Source of the DNA: Lachnospiraceae bacterium MD335
GTDB taxonomy: Bacteria > Bacillota > Clostridia > Lachnospirales > Lachnospiraceae
Length of the DNA stretch: 64,000 nucleotides
Reading direction: 5' to 3'
NCBI GenBank assembly: GCA_000403335.2
Contig: KE159628.1
Coordinates: 490,241 to 554,240, forward strand
Positions within the stretch are counted from its first letter, which is position 1, and every line of letters starts with the position of its first letter. Of the stretch, positions 8,128 through 15,209 are shown in pieces. The notes beneath the pieces were generated by a model that saw nothing but the letters and a program-made list of their open reading frames with translations, searched no databases and was not told the DNA's origin. The translations under genes and the position numbers were made by a program.

Positions 8128-8987
8128 ATGATCTTTCAAAAGAATATGGAAGAAAAAAAGCTTTAAATCATTTCAGCGCAAAATTAACAAATGGTGTTTA
8201 TGGTCTACTCGGGGCAAATGGTGCGGGCAAGACAACTTTGATGCGAATTATTTGCGATGTCCAAACTGAAACGAAAGGAGCCATTTTTTTTAACGGGAAA
8301 AACATTCATGATTTGGGCGAGAAATATCGTAATATCTTAGGCTACCTGCCACAAAATTTTGGCTATTATCCTAACTTTACAGCGTATAAATTTTTGATGT
8401 ATATCTCTGCAATAAAGGGGCTGCCGCCTAAAAAAGCCCATAATCGCACAATGGAGCTGTTGCAGGTTGTTGATCTGCTCACACAGAAAAACGAAAAAAT
8501 CAAAACTTTTTCCGGCGGTATGAAACAACGCTTGGGAATTGCTCAAGCATTACTAAACGATCCCCGTATTTTGATTTTGGATGAACCTACAGCTGGACTT
8601 GACCCGAAAGAGCGGGTGCGGTTTAGGAATCTGATTAGTTCTTTGGCAGAAAATAGAATTGTAATTTTGTCCACTCACATTGTTTCTGATGTTGAATATA
8701 TCGCAAATGAGATTCTGATTATGAAAAATGGCGAGTTAATTCAACATGGTTCTCCAGAAGAAATTTTGAAGCCGATTGAAAAATGTGTTTGGGAATGTGA
8801 TGTATCTCGAAAAGAGGCCGAAGAATTAGAATTGAACTATGTAACAGCAAATCTGAAACATAATAATGGTGCAGAACGGCTGAGGATTATTTCTCAAGAA
8901 GCACCATGCAGAACCGCTTGGAATGTTGATCCAACATTGGAAGATTTGTATTTATACTATTTTGCGGAGGTATCCGAGCATGAATGA
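8112..8987 (+). CDS. ABC transporter ATP-binding protein
   Basis: A 291-residue ATPase with Walker A GANGAGKTT (about residues 36-44), signature FSGGMKQR, Walker B ILILDEPTAGLD and switch His in STHIVSD. The C-terminal extension of about 80 residues resembles that of BcrA/CcmA-type exporters. It starts at ATG 8112 behind GGAGAATT, inside the end of the preceding gene. With the following permease it should form an exporter. Lantibiotic/bacitracin-type resistance or lipid export is plausible, but the substrate is unknown. Confidence 0.92.
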   Translation: MELTINDLSKEYGRKKALNHFSAKLTNGVYGLLGANGAGKTTLMRIICDVQTETKGAIFFNGKNIHDLGEKYRNILGYLPQNFGYYPNFTAYKFLMYISAIKGLPPKKAHNRTMELLQVVDLLTQKNEKIKTFSGGMKQRLGIAQALLNDPRILILDEPTAGLDPKERVRFRNLISSLAENRIVILSTHIVSDVEYIANEILIMKNGELIQHGSPEEILKPIEKCVWECDVSRKEAEELELNYVTANLKHNNGAERLRIISQEAPCRTAWNVDPTLEDLYLYYFAEVSEHE

Positions 8988-10086
8988 AATGATAAAAGCA
9001 GAACGAAATAAAATATGTTCGAGAAAGCAAACACGAATGTTGTTTTTAGCTGGTGTGGTTCTTATCGTTGCCTATTTTTTCTTTTTTCAATTTAATTATC
9101 AAAATGTTTTCTATGATTATGACCTTGAAAAAATGGCATTAGCAAGCGGTTTTACAGCCATTGAACAACGGAAGGAAGTAGCAGAAATATTTGAAGGAAA
9201 ACTCTCTCAAAATACATTACTTACTATGCAAGAAAAAATCGACCAAGCAAAACAAGCAACTGTTGGACAAGATGAAAATTCTGCTTTTTCTGCTGTTCAT
9301 GTTTATCGTGACCAAGCGGCGATTCTGGAATATTTGACAAATTCTGATGGTAGTTTTAAGTCACTCGAAACAGCATATCCAAATAGTCCAACTGTGACTT
9401 TAGGATATTGTGATGGCTGGGATAAGCTATTATCTGGAATGGGGAGCATCTTGTCCATAATGATATGTTTAATTGTTGTAATCACTCTATCTCCTGTTTT
9501 CTCAGAAGAGTATGCACTTCATACAGATAGCATTATTTATTCGGCTCGGTATGGCCGAACCAAACTCACAACTTCAAAAATTATAGCGGCCTTGGAAGTT
9601 GTAATTGGCACATACCTCTTGTATTTACTGCTAAATTTAGTTCTGTATGGCTGTACCTATGGGTTACAGGGGTGGAATGTAAGCATTCAATCTTCATTAC
9701 ATTATGCTTCTTCAATATATAATTTGACCTTTTTGCAAATGTTCTTTATCTCTGTAATATTGAATATTTTTGGGATTGTAGCCTTGACAACTATTACATT
9801 GTTTTTAAGTGCTCAAATGAGTTCTCCTGTTACAGCGCTTATTACTTCTTGCGTCATCTGCTTCTTGCCAGTTGTGTTTGATTTTAATGATAGCCTTCCT
9901 GTTTTACAAAAAATGCAGGAAATTTGCCCGATTTTTATGCTTCATACAAACGGTATATTTTCTGATATGAAAACATATTTCGGTATGAGCCAGCCGGTCT
10001 TTATGATCATCCTTAATGTTGGATTGATATTCGTATTTTATAGACTAACAAAAAATATATCAAAGAAACATCAAGTTACGGGGTAA
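8980..10086 (+). CDS. ABC transporter permease (ABC-2 type)
   Basis: This 368-residue membrane protein has one N-terminal transmembrane helix (MLFLAGVVLIVAYFFFF), an extracytoplasmic loop of about 130 residues, and then around five further helices (from SGMGSILSIMICLIVVITL to PVFMIILNVGLIFVFY). This layout is typical of ABC-2 permeases with a large first loop. ATG 8980 overlaps the ATPase stop by 8 bases and is preceded by GCGGAGG. It is the membrane partner of the preceding ATPase. Confidence 0.85.
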   Translation: MNEMIKAERNKICSRKQTRMLFLAGVVLIVAYFFFFQFNYQNVFYDYDLEKMALASGFTAIEQRKEVAEIFEGKLSQNTLLTMQEKIDQAKQATVGQDENSAFSAVHVYRDQAAILEYLTNSDGSFKSLETAYPNSPTVTLGYCDGWDKLLSGMGSILSIMICLIVVITLSPVFSEEYALHTDSIIYSARYGRTKLTTSKIIAALEVVIGTYLLYLLLNLVLYGCTYGLQGWNVSIQSSLHYASSIYNLTFLQMFFISVILNIFGIVALTTITLFLSAQMSSPVTALITSCVICFLPVVFDFNDSLPVLQKMQEICPIFMLHTNGIFSDMKTYFGMSQPVFMIILNVGLIFVFYRLTKNISKKHQVTG

Positions 10087-10091
10087 TTTTG

Positions 10092-10265
10092 ATGAAAGAG
10101 ACAAGTTGGGTTAGTTGTCCTATATGCCATAATAAAACCCGAATAAAAATACGAATTGACACGGAATTAAGGAATTTCCCCTTGTTCTGTCCAAAATGTA
10201 AACAGGAAACGCTCATTCATGTAAAGCAACTGAATATATCCGTTATTAGAGAGCCAGACGCATAG
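10092..10265 (+). CDS. Cysteine-rich KTR domain protein
   Basis: A 57-residue protein with two C-P-x-C knuckles (CPIC at residues 9-12 and CPKC at 33-36) around the conserved N-K-T-R (residues 14-17), so a zinc-ribbon fold. The KTR family is a hallmark small protein of Tn916-like elements and their relatives, usually next to cargo or regulation genes. It follows the permease after 5 bases and is the last gene of the operon before a terminator. Function unknown. Confidence 0.85.
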   Translation: MKETSWVSCPICHNKTRIKIRIDTELRNFPLFCPKCKQETLIHVKQLNISVIREPDA

Positions 10266-10272
10266 ACGCAGA

Positions 10273-10316
10273 GCCGATAACACGCAGGCTAACATGACTG
10301 CTGTTATCGGCTTTTC
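10273..10316 (+). terminator. Rho-independent terminator after the sigma-ABC-KTR operon
   Basis: GCCGATAACA (10273-10282) pairs with TGTTATCGGC (10302-10311) and is followed by TTTTCATATTCTTTT. Confidence 0.85.
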
Positions 10317-10327
10317 ATATTCTTTTA

Positions 10328-10376
10328 AACCTGCCCCGCCTAATGGGGAAAGAAAAAAACCGTAGCTGGGCAGGTT
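10328..10376 (+). promoter_or_regulatory. Stem-loop in the leader of the sigma gene at 10797
   Basis: AACCTGCCC (10328-10336) pairs with GGGCAGGTT (10368-10376), with an overlapping inner CCCC/GGGG option. It is the first of three hairpins in the 530-base leader and could be part of an attenuation system. Confidence 0.45.
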
Positions 10377-10404
10377 GATTTTGTGCGCTTACTCTAGATA
10401 CCCT

Positions 10405-10441
10405 GGCGGCGGTTTTGAGAAATCAGAGCCGCCGTTTCTTT
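10405..10441 (+). terminator. Terminator-like hairpin, ICE leader region
   Basis: GGCGGC (10405-10410) pairs with GCCGCC (10428-10433) and is followed by GTTTCTTTT. No coding frame with a ribosome site lies between 10266 and 10796. Confidence 0.65.
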
Positions 10442-10607
10442 TCGTCTACCCTAAACCAACGACGACCCAACGCCGTGTCTATGTTTGCGTCTTTTCACAG
10501 TATCCATGATCTGCACCAGTTAAAAAAAGCGTAGCACCTCCGTCGGAGTCGTCCGGCTTTGAATATGAACTATACCATGTAAGTAATCTTCTTTATAAAA
10601 CATTTCT

Positions 10608-10646
10608 GCGTCCAGCAGGTCCGTTGCGACTTGCTGGGCGCTTTTT
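10608..10646 (+). terminator. Terminator-like hairpin upstream of the ICE sigma gene
   Basis: GCGTCCAGCA (10608-10617) pairs with TGCTGGGCGC (10632-10641, one G-T pair) and is followed by TTTTT. Lying 150 bases before the sigma gene, it may act as an attenuator. Confidence 0.7.
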
Positions 10647-10796
10647 GCTGTTTTCCGAGGACAAGCCCGCCTCGAAAAAAATTTTTAAGAAATTTTCAAA
10701 AAGGAAGCTTTTAGCGGGTAGCGAGCGGCTTTGCGTTCGCCTTGTTAGCGGAAAGGGAGAAACCCACCTCATTCCCCCAGGAAAGGGGGTGAAAAG

Positions 10797-11231
10797 ATGG
10801 ATATGATCCCCCGCAATAACTATGGCGAGCGGTGCCAGTTCGATGCTTACTGCAAGCTGGTACTGTACCATGAGGCAATCGACTACCTTCGGGAAATGCA
10901 GAGGCGCCGTGACAGGGAACTGTCATTCAGCGACCTTCCGCAAATGGAGATGGACAAGCTCTGCGTTGTAGATCATTACCCCAGTGACAGATTTACATTC
11001 TCGTCCCACGGGTATGACCTACATATCGAAAACGAGCTTGTGGCTGATGCCTTCGCCGGCTTGTCTGTTCAGGAGCAGAGTATTTTGATCCTGCATTTTG
11101 TTCTGGACTTGCCGGATCAGGAGGTTGGTCACCTTGTTGGAATGTCTCGCAGCGCCGTTCAGCGGCGAAGGGCAAAATCATTGACCGAGTTGCGGATCAA
11201 GTTGGCCGCACTCATGCCGAAGGGAGGTTGA
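10797..11231 (+). CDS. ICE-type RNA polymerase sigma-70-like factor
   Basis: A 144-residue protein of the kind found before xis/int at the right end of Firmicute ICEs. The C-terminal half is a sigma region-4 helix-turn-helix (LSVQEQSILILHFVLDLPDQEVGHLVGMSRSAVQRRRAKSL). The N-terminal part (FDAYCKLVLYHEAIDYLREMQ) matches the family's divergent N-terminus rather than a full region 2. GGGGGTG precedes the ATG, and those Gs can pair with CCCCC just upstream (10774-10789), which could hide the ribosome site. It likely regulates transfer or excision, as Tn916 ORF7 does. Confidence 0.8.
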   Translation: MDMIPRNNYGERCQFDAYCKLVLYHEAIDYLREMQRRRDRELSFSDLPQMEMDKLCVVDHYPSDRFTFSSHGYDLHIENELVADAFAGLSVQEQSILILHFVLDLPDQEVGHLVGMSRSAVQRRRAKSLTELRIKLAALMPKGG

Positions 11232-11235
11232 AGGT

Positions 11236-11472
11236 ATGAAGAAACCCACTTACAAGGGCAAGGAGCTTCTTCCTCTTTCGGTGATCGACGCCGCCCGTGA
11301 CGGGGACTCTCAGGCTGTGGATCAGGTACTCCGGTATTATGAGGGCTATATCAATAAGCTCTGCACCCGGACGCTTTACGATCCTGACGGTCAGCCCCAT
11401 GTTCGGGTGGACGAGTACATGAAGCGCCGATTGGAGATCAAGCTCATTCATTCCATTGTCAGCATGAGCTGA
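11236..11472 (+). CDS. Small helix-turn-helix protein (Tn916 ORF8-like)
   Basis: A 78-residue protein 4 bases downstream of the sigma gene. It reads like the helix-turn-helix/region-2-like protein that accompanies the sigma gene in Tn916-type elements (LLPLSVIDAARDGDSQAVDQVLRYYEGYINKLC). The C-terminal half holds the usual DEYMKRRLEIKLIHSI motif. It may supply the region-2 function missing in its partner; this is inference from gene pairing. Length is normal for the family. Confidence 0.75.
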   Translation: MKKPTYKGKELLPLSVIDAARDGDSQAVDQVLRYYEGYINKLCTRTLYDPDGQPHVRVDEYMKRRLEIKLIHSIVSMS

Positions 11473-11999
11473 CAAGCCCGGTCTGAAAGCGGAAACAGCT
11501 TACCCTTTCCCTGTTTCTCTCTTTCGTGACCGGAGGCAGCACCTTGACAAAGAAAGCCCGTTGGGAGGCCAACGCCGCAGTATAAGGCAAACGGATACAT
11601 TCCTGTTCGTGCCGAGCCATACGGCCGGTGCGCCATGACCTCGTTTCAAGTCCGCAGGACGGGACCACTGTAACGGGCGAGCGAACAGCACCAGACCGCA
11701 AAGCAAGCGTGGCAGCTTGTGGGCGATGACACACGGGCAGGGTTAAAGATACTCGCGCATTGAACGCCCACAAAGCATTGTGCGCCGCACCCATCAGCAT
11801 GGGCCGGGGTTAGACTCCCGTGGAGCTGTGCCAGCAGCCGTCCGTAAGCCTACTTTTCTTTTTTGAAAGTTTATGGATAGATCGTAAACTTTTCAATTAG
11901 CAGCAGACAAACACGGAGCAGCACGGTAAAATAATAGTGGAAGTTATATTACCCACACATATTCGTGCTGTTCCTTTTCATAACTGAAAGGGGGTTCTC
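11473..11999 (+). ncRNA. Structured noncoding region before xis (candidate RNA)
   Basis: Over 500 GC-rich bases without a convincing gene. Inverted repeats include CGTTGG / CCAACG (11559-11574, GAGG loop), TTGTGGGCG / CGCCCACAA (11717-11725 with 11765-11773), and CCCAT / ATGGG and CGGGG / CTCCCG in about 11788-11830. A long-range pair GCAGCACG / CGTGCTG brackets an AT-rich loop just before xis (about 11918-11972). It could be a regulatory RNA or leader that controls xis/int. I cannot assign an RNA family. Confidence 0.4.
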
Positions 12000-12206
12000 A
12001 TGTCTCAAACATGGAACGGCACGAAGAAAGAAACCCCTGAAAGAAGGACGTATACGGTTGACGATATTGCTCAAATCCTGGGCATCGGAAGAACTTCCGC
12101 ATATATCCTTGTAAAAGAAGGGCACTTCAAAATCGTGCGAATTGGTAACGCCATACGCATTTCCAAGCGGTCATTTGACGAGTGGCTTGACTCCCTCGAT
12201 CTGTGA
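12000..12206 (+). CDS. xis: Excisionase, MerR-like helix-turn-helix
   Basis: This 68-residue protein has an excisionase-type winged helix (YTVDDIAQILGIGRTSAYILVKE, then HFKIVRIGNAIRISKRSFDEWL). It binds the element ends and steers the integrase toward excision. AAAGGGGG lies upstream of the ATG. It is directly followed by the integrase (20-base gap), the standard ICE right-end order. Confidence 0.88.
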   Translation: MSQTWNGTKKETPERRTYTVDDIAQILGIGRTSAYILVKEGHFKIVRIGNAIRISKRSFDEWLDSLDL

Positions 12207-12226
12207 TCCAAGAAAGGAAGAACGAT

Positions 12227-13621
12227 ATGGCATCTATAATCAAGCGAAAGAAAAACTATTCCGTTGTTTACAACTATGTGGACGAAAACGGAGAAACCAA
12301 ACAGAAGTGGGAAACCTGGCATACCCACAAAGAGGCCTTAAAGCGCAAGGCGGAAATCGAAAATCAGCAGCACACGGGAACTTTTCTCCCGCCAAGCAAT
12401 CAGACAATCACCGAGTTCCTTTATGACTTCGTATCTCTTTACGGAGAAAAGAAATGGGGCGTGTCTATGTATGACGGCCAAACGGCACTGATTGCGAACT
12501 ATATCAATCCAATCATCGGTGATATGGAGGTACAGGCGGTTACTCCCCGTGCGGTTGACGGTTATATCCAGACCTTGCAGAAAACCAAGTCGGTGTCTAC
12601 CAAGACCCGAAAGGCCGTTACCACCTATGTCAGCGACAAGACCATTGAAAAGATCATCAAGCTCCTGCGGTGTGCGTTTAAGCAGGCGGTACGATGGGAA
12701 ATCATTGCAAGAAATCCCTTTGACAATGTGATCCTCCCGAAAACGGAGTATGCGAAACGGGATATCTGGACAGCGGATATGATCCGTCTTGCCCTGGACA
12801 AATGCACGGACAGCAAGCTCTATGTAGCAATGAATCTGTCTTTTGCCTGCTCTCTGCGTATGGGTGAAATCCTGGGGCTGACCTGGGAGAACGTCCATAT
12901 TTCCGATGAAGATATTGCGGCGGATAACGCCTATGTCTACATCGACAAGGAGCTGACACGGGCATCCAAACGGGCGATTGAAACGCTGGGCGAGAAGGAT
13001 ATCTATTACATCTTCACTCCGCTCATGCCGAACACCAGCACAAGAATTATCCTGAAAAAGCCGAAAACCGATTCCAGTATCCGTAAGGTGTGGTTGCCGA
13101 AAACGCTTGCCTACATTCTGCGGGAATGGAAGAAGTCCCAAGACGAGTTGAAAGGCTTCCTGGGCGACGAGTATCAGGATTTCGATCTGGTGGTGGCACT
13201 TCCCAATGGACGGCCCTGCGAGGATCGGATCATCCTCAAAGAGTTTGCAAAGCTCCGTGAGGACGCAGGGCTGCCGAAGGTGGTCTTTCATTCTCTCCGT
13301 CATTCCAGTACCACCTACAAACTGAAACTGAACCACGGCGATCTGAAAGCCACCCAGGGCGATACGGGTCATGCCGAGATCGACATGATAACCAGTATCT
13401 ATGCTCACATTCTGGACGAGGATAGAAAGGTCAATGCTCAGAAATTTGAGACAGCCTTCTATGCCAAGCCTGATCTCCGCAATGTCCGTCCGCCGGAAGA
13501 ATCGGCAAAATCGGAGCCTGCGACCCTGGACCTTGAAAGCCTTGTGGAGCAGCTTCAAAAGTCACCGGAGCTGGCAAGTGCGCTCGCGGCCTTGATAGCG
13601 GCGCAAGCCCCGGCAAAGTGA
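12227..13621 (+). CDS. int: Tyrosine integrase (Tn916-type site-specific recombinase)
   Basis: A 464-residue tyrosine recombinase. The N-terminal arm-binding domain (ASIIKRKKNYSVVYNYVDENGE) and a SAM-like core-binding domain precede the catalytic domain. The catalytic Arg is in SLRMGEILGLTW, followed by HSLRHSS (H-x-x-R), the GH of GDTGHAEIDM, and the nucleophile Tyr in SIYAHI. All catalytic residues are present, so it could be active. ATG 12227 was chosen over GTG 12203 because AAGAAAGGAAG lies in front of it. It sits about 190 bases from tRNA-Arg, the likely attachment gene. Confidence 0.93.
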   Translation: MASIIKRKKNYSVVYNYVDENGETKQKWETWHTHKEALKRKAEIENQQHTGTFLPPSNQTITEFLYDFVSLYGEKKWGVSMYDGQTALIANYINPIIGDMEVQAVTPRAVDGYIQTLQKTKSVSTKTRKAVTTYVSDKTIEKIIKLLRCAFKQAVRWEIIARNPFDNVILPKTEYAKRDIWTADMIRLALDKCTDSKLYVAMNLSFACSLRMGEILGLTWENVHISDEDIAADNAYVYIDKELTRASKRAIETLGEKDIYYIFTPLMPNTSTRIILKKPKTDSSIRKVWLPKTLAYILREWKKSQDELKGFLGDEYQDFDLVVALPNGRPCEDRIILKEFAKLREDAGLPKVVFHSLRHSSTTYKLKLNHGDLKATQGDTGHAEIDMITSIYAHILDEDRKVNAQKFETAFYAKPDLRNVRPPEESAKSEPATLDLESLVEQLQKSPELASALAALIAAQAPAK

Positions 13622-13635
13622 TCCAAAAAATCGAA

Positions 13636-13696
13636 TTAGCAAAACGCAGAATTTTCTTAGCAAATTTCTGAAAAGCGTTCGAGTCCAATTAGCAAA
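13636..13696 (+). repeat. Three TTAGCAAA direct repeats, candidate integrase arm sites
   Basis: TTAGCAAA occurs at 13636-13643, 13657-13664 and 13689-13696, between the integrase stop and the tRNA attachment gene. Short direct repeats near the crossover site are typical arm-type binding sites of Tn916-like integrases. Confidence 0.5.
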
Positions 13697-13723
13697 TATA
13701 CATCATGCGGCGTATAAAAATTT

Positions 13724-13750
13724 CCCGGTAACAGAAGCGAAATTACCGGG
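13724..13750. terminator. Hairpin between int and tRNA-Arg
   Basis: CCCGGTAA (13724-13731) pairs with TTACCGGG (13743-13750). Read on the minus strand it is followed by AAATTTTTA, so it may be a second terminator for transcripts leaving the tRNA. Confidence 0.45.
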
Positions 13751-13762
13751 AGAAGGAGGAAC

Positions 13763-13799
13763 AAAAAACGCTGCAAACCCTGAAAAAAGGCTTGCAGCG
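13763..13799 (-). terminator. Terminator of tRNA-Arg
   Basis: On the minus strand CGCTGCAA and TTGCAGCG (13769-13776 with 13792-13799) form a stem followed by TTTTTT (13763-13768), just beyond the tRNA 3' end. Confidence 0.8.
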
Positions 13800-13810
13800 G
13801 TGCTTTCTGG

Positions 13811-13884
13811 CGTCCCAGAGAGGATTTGAACCTCCGACCCCACGCTTAGGAGGCGTGTGCTCTATCCAGCTGAGCTACTGAGAC
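13811..13884 (-). tRNA. tRNA-Arg (anticodon CCU)
   Basis: This 74-nucleotide gene on the minus strand folds as a tRNA. The acceptor is GTCTCAG / CTGGGAC with one wobble, the D-arm is GCTCAGCTGGATAGAGC, the anticodon stem is CACGC / GCGTG around loop CTCCTAA (anticodon CCT), and the T-arm carries TTCAAAT. Discriminator is G and CCA is not encoded. The integrase gene lies at its 3' side, so this is very likely the element's attachment gene. The acceptor stem differs from that of the decayed copies to the right. Confidence 0.93.
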
Positions 13885-13910
13885 ATTTTTAAAATTTATG
13901 CAATTTTCAT

Positions 13911-13977
13911 TGCTCGAAGGAATCGAACAATCTGCCGCTTAGGAGGCGTGTGCTCTATCCAGCTGAGCTACGAGGAC
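13911..13977 (-). pseudogene. Decayed tRNA-Arg copy 1
   Basis: The 5' half is intact (GTCCTCG acceptor strand, D-arm, anticodon arm up to CCTCCTAAGCG), with a 33-base block (13939-13971) identical to the working tRNA. The 3' half is degenerate: a T-loop-like GTTCGATT remains, but the T-stem and the 3' acceptor strand no longer pair properly. Confidence 0.75.
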
Positions 13978-14017
13978 TCGAACGATATGAAATTTATGAA
14001 AAGAGCTTTTTTACCTC

Positions 14018-14079
14018 CACGGACTTTGATGATCGGGATATTAGGAGGCGGTCGCTCTATCCATCTGAGCTACGGAAAC
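14018..14079 (-). pseudogene. Decayed tRNA-Arg copy 2
   Basis: The 5' half (GTTTCCG, D-arm with GATGG, anticodon region CCGCCTCCTAA, 14041-14079) resembles the tRNA with several changes. Sequence beyond the anticodon loop is unrelated or badly decayed. The repeat block starts 102 bases from the previous one. Confidence 0.65.
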
Positions 14080-14142
14080 GTATATCAAATTGTGTGTGAC
14101 TTGCAGTTCTGTTCCTCCAAAAAGTTTCCGTTGTAGGTTCTC

Positions 14143-14181
14143 TTAGGAGGCGTGTGCTCTATCCATCTGAGCTACGAGGAC
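14143..14181 (-). pseudogene. Decayed tRNA-Arg copy 3 (5' half)
   Basis: It carries GTCCTCG, the D-arm and CACGCCTCCTAAG, with one change from copy 1 in the D-loop, and stops being tRNA-like right after the anticodon loop. Spacing from copy 2 is again 102 bases. Confidence 0.7.
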
Positions 14182-14199
14182 TCGTATGACACTACTCAT

Positions 14200-14235
14200 A
14201 TGTGAAGCCTGCCAAAAGGCAGGCATTCCACACAC
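14200..14235 (-). terminator. Stem-loop downstream of the calcium-loop protein gene
   Basis: GCCTGCC-AAAA-GGCAGGC (14207-14224) is extended by a flanking TGTG/CACA pairing. No clear T-run follows, so terminator function is uncertain. Confidence 0.5.
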
Positions 14236-14290
14236 ACGTTATTAGTATACCCAAATAACAGCAAAACGTCAAATACAAATTCTAAACAAC

Positions 14291-14689
14291 TTAACAATGA
14301 CCATGATGTCCGCGTCCATGATGCCCACCGTGGTGACCTCTTCTTTGTGTCGTCTGCGGAGCACAATACGTTGTGGTCTGCGCCGGTTTCCCGTGCTCGT
14401 GGCAGTGATCACAAATACCATCCTCATCATCATCCACGAAATAGTCACAGATACCATCCTCATTTTCATCCCAATAACAATGATTATCGCAAATGCCGTC
14501 ACTATTATCATCTACGAAACAATGACCGTAATTATCACAATAGCCGTCACCGTCCGCATCTAAGAAACATTCACCCATGTTACAATGTCCTATTCCGCAG
14601 GTCTGAGGCTGTGTTTCTGCAGCCATAACCGGAATTGAAGCAGAAAGTACCATAAAACATGAAAGACCGATCGCTAACGCCTTTTTCAT
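14291..14689 (-). CDS. Secreted protein with DxDxDGxCD repeats and His-rich tail
   Basis: The 132-residue product starts at ATG 14689, behind GGAGG at 9 bases; a TTG 6 bases upstream is too close to it. A signal peptide (KKALAIGLSCFMVLSASIPVMAA, cleavage near 24) leads into four Asp-rich loops: DADGDGYCD (44-52), DDNSDGICD (60-68), DENEDGICD (74-82) and DDDEDGICD (86-94). These resemble the calcium loops of dockerin/EF-hand or thrombospondin type 3 repeats, each with a Cys. The tail (117-132) is almost all Gly and His with a final Cys, suggesting binding of Zn, Ni or Cu. Role unknown; it stands alone. Confidence 0.75.
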   Translation of the reverse strand: MKKALAIGLSCFMVLSASIPVMAAETQPQTCGIGHCNMGECFLDADGDGYCDNYGHCFVDDNSDGICDNHCYWDENEDGICDYFVDDDEDGICDHCHEHGKPAQTTTYCAPQTTQRRGHHGGHHGRGHHGHC

Positions 14690-14817
14690 AAACAAATACC
14701 TCCCTATATTGTCAAGTGATTTTCCTTAAAAATTCAAGGAATTTTTATTGTTACTCTCAGATAAATGAGCCAAGGAAATGGACATTTCTCTGTATCTGGT
14801 ACGAAAATAGAGGATGT

Positions 14818-14948
14818 AGGGTACACGAAGTAGAACGTCTATCTTTTCGCTCTACATGGCCTTGTGTATACCCTTCCTTCTACGGCAGCGAACCTCCCGT
14901 GTCTACCAGGATCACCATCTTGCGGGTCCTAACTTCCTTCGTTCCGCC
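14818..14948 (-). ncRNA. Candidate bridge RNA region of the IS110 element
   Basis: Two loop-bearing stems lie in tandem 3' of the transposase. AGGGTACAC (14818-14826) pairs with GTGTATACCCT (14864-14874), with an inner GTAGA / TCTAC (14830-14834 with 14851-14855) across an internal loop. Next, GGC..GAAC pairs with GTTC.GCC (14884-14893 with 14941-14948) around CCCG / CGGG (14896-14899 with 14933-14936). Stems with large internal loops are the shape of IS110-family bridge RNAs, which in the IS1111 group lie at the 3' end. Not verified by alignment. Confidence 0.4.
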
Positions 14949-15209
14949 TGTCCATAACCAGGGTGCCAGCTCAGCTCCTAACCAGGGTCATGCCCTATGG
15001 AAAATATTCCTGCCGGCTACCGGCTCATTCTTTATATAAGTCTTACTGACCTGTATGTTTCCCTGACTGGCACCTTGCGGCGGACGTTTCCCCAGACTGT
15101 TCCACATACCTTCCAGCCTTTTCTGTCATGGCTGGATTCAGCTCCCGGCTCCGTCTCCCGGAGGCTCAGTCCAACCCTGACAGGGTATTGCCTGTTTCGA
15201 TTCCAGCTG

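Noticed and set aside
12338-13558. A 406-residue open frame on the minus strand
   Set aside because: It is the shadow of the integrase gene. No ribosome site or known domain is seen.
13900-14200. More working tRNA-Arg genes
   Set aside because: Only the 5' halves fold as tRNA. The T-arm and the 3' acceptor strands do not pair in any of the three copies.
14884-14948. Resemblance to a piece of 23S rRNA (GGACCCGCAAGATGGTGATC on the minus strand)
   Set aside because: The likeness is limited to one short stretch, the neighbouring sequence does not follow rRNA, and its position inside the IS110 end explains it better as part of a structured RNA.
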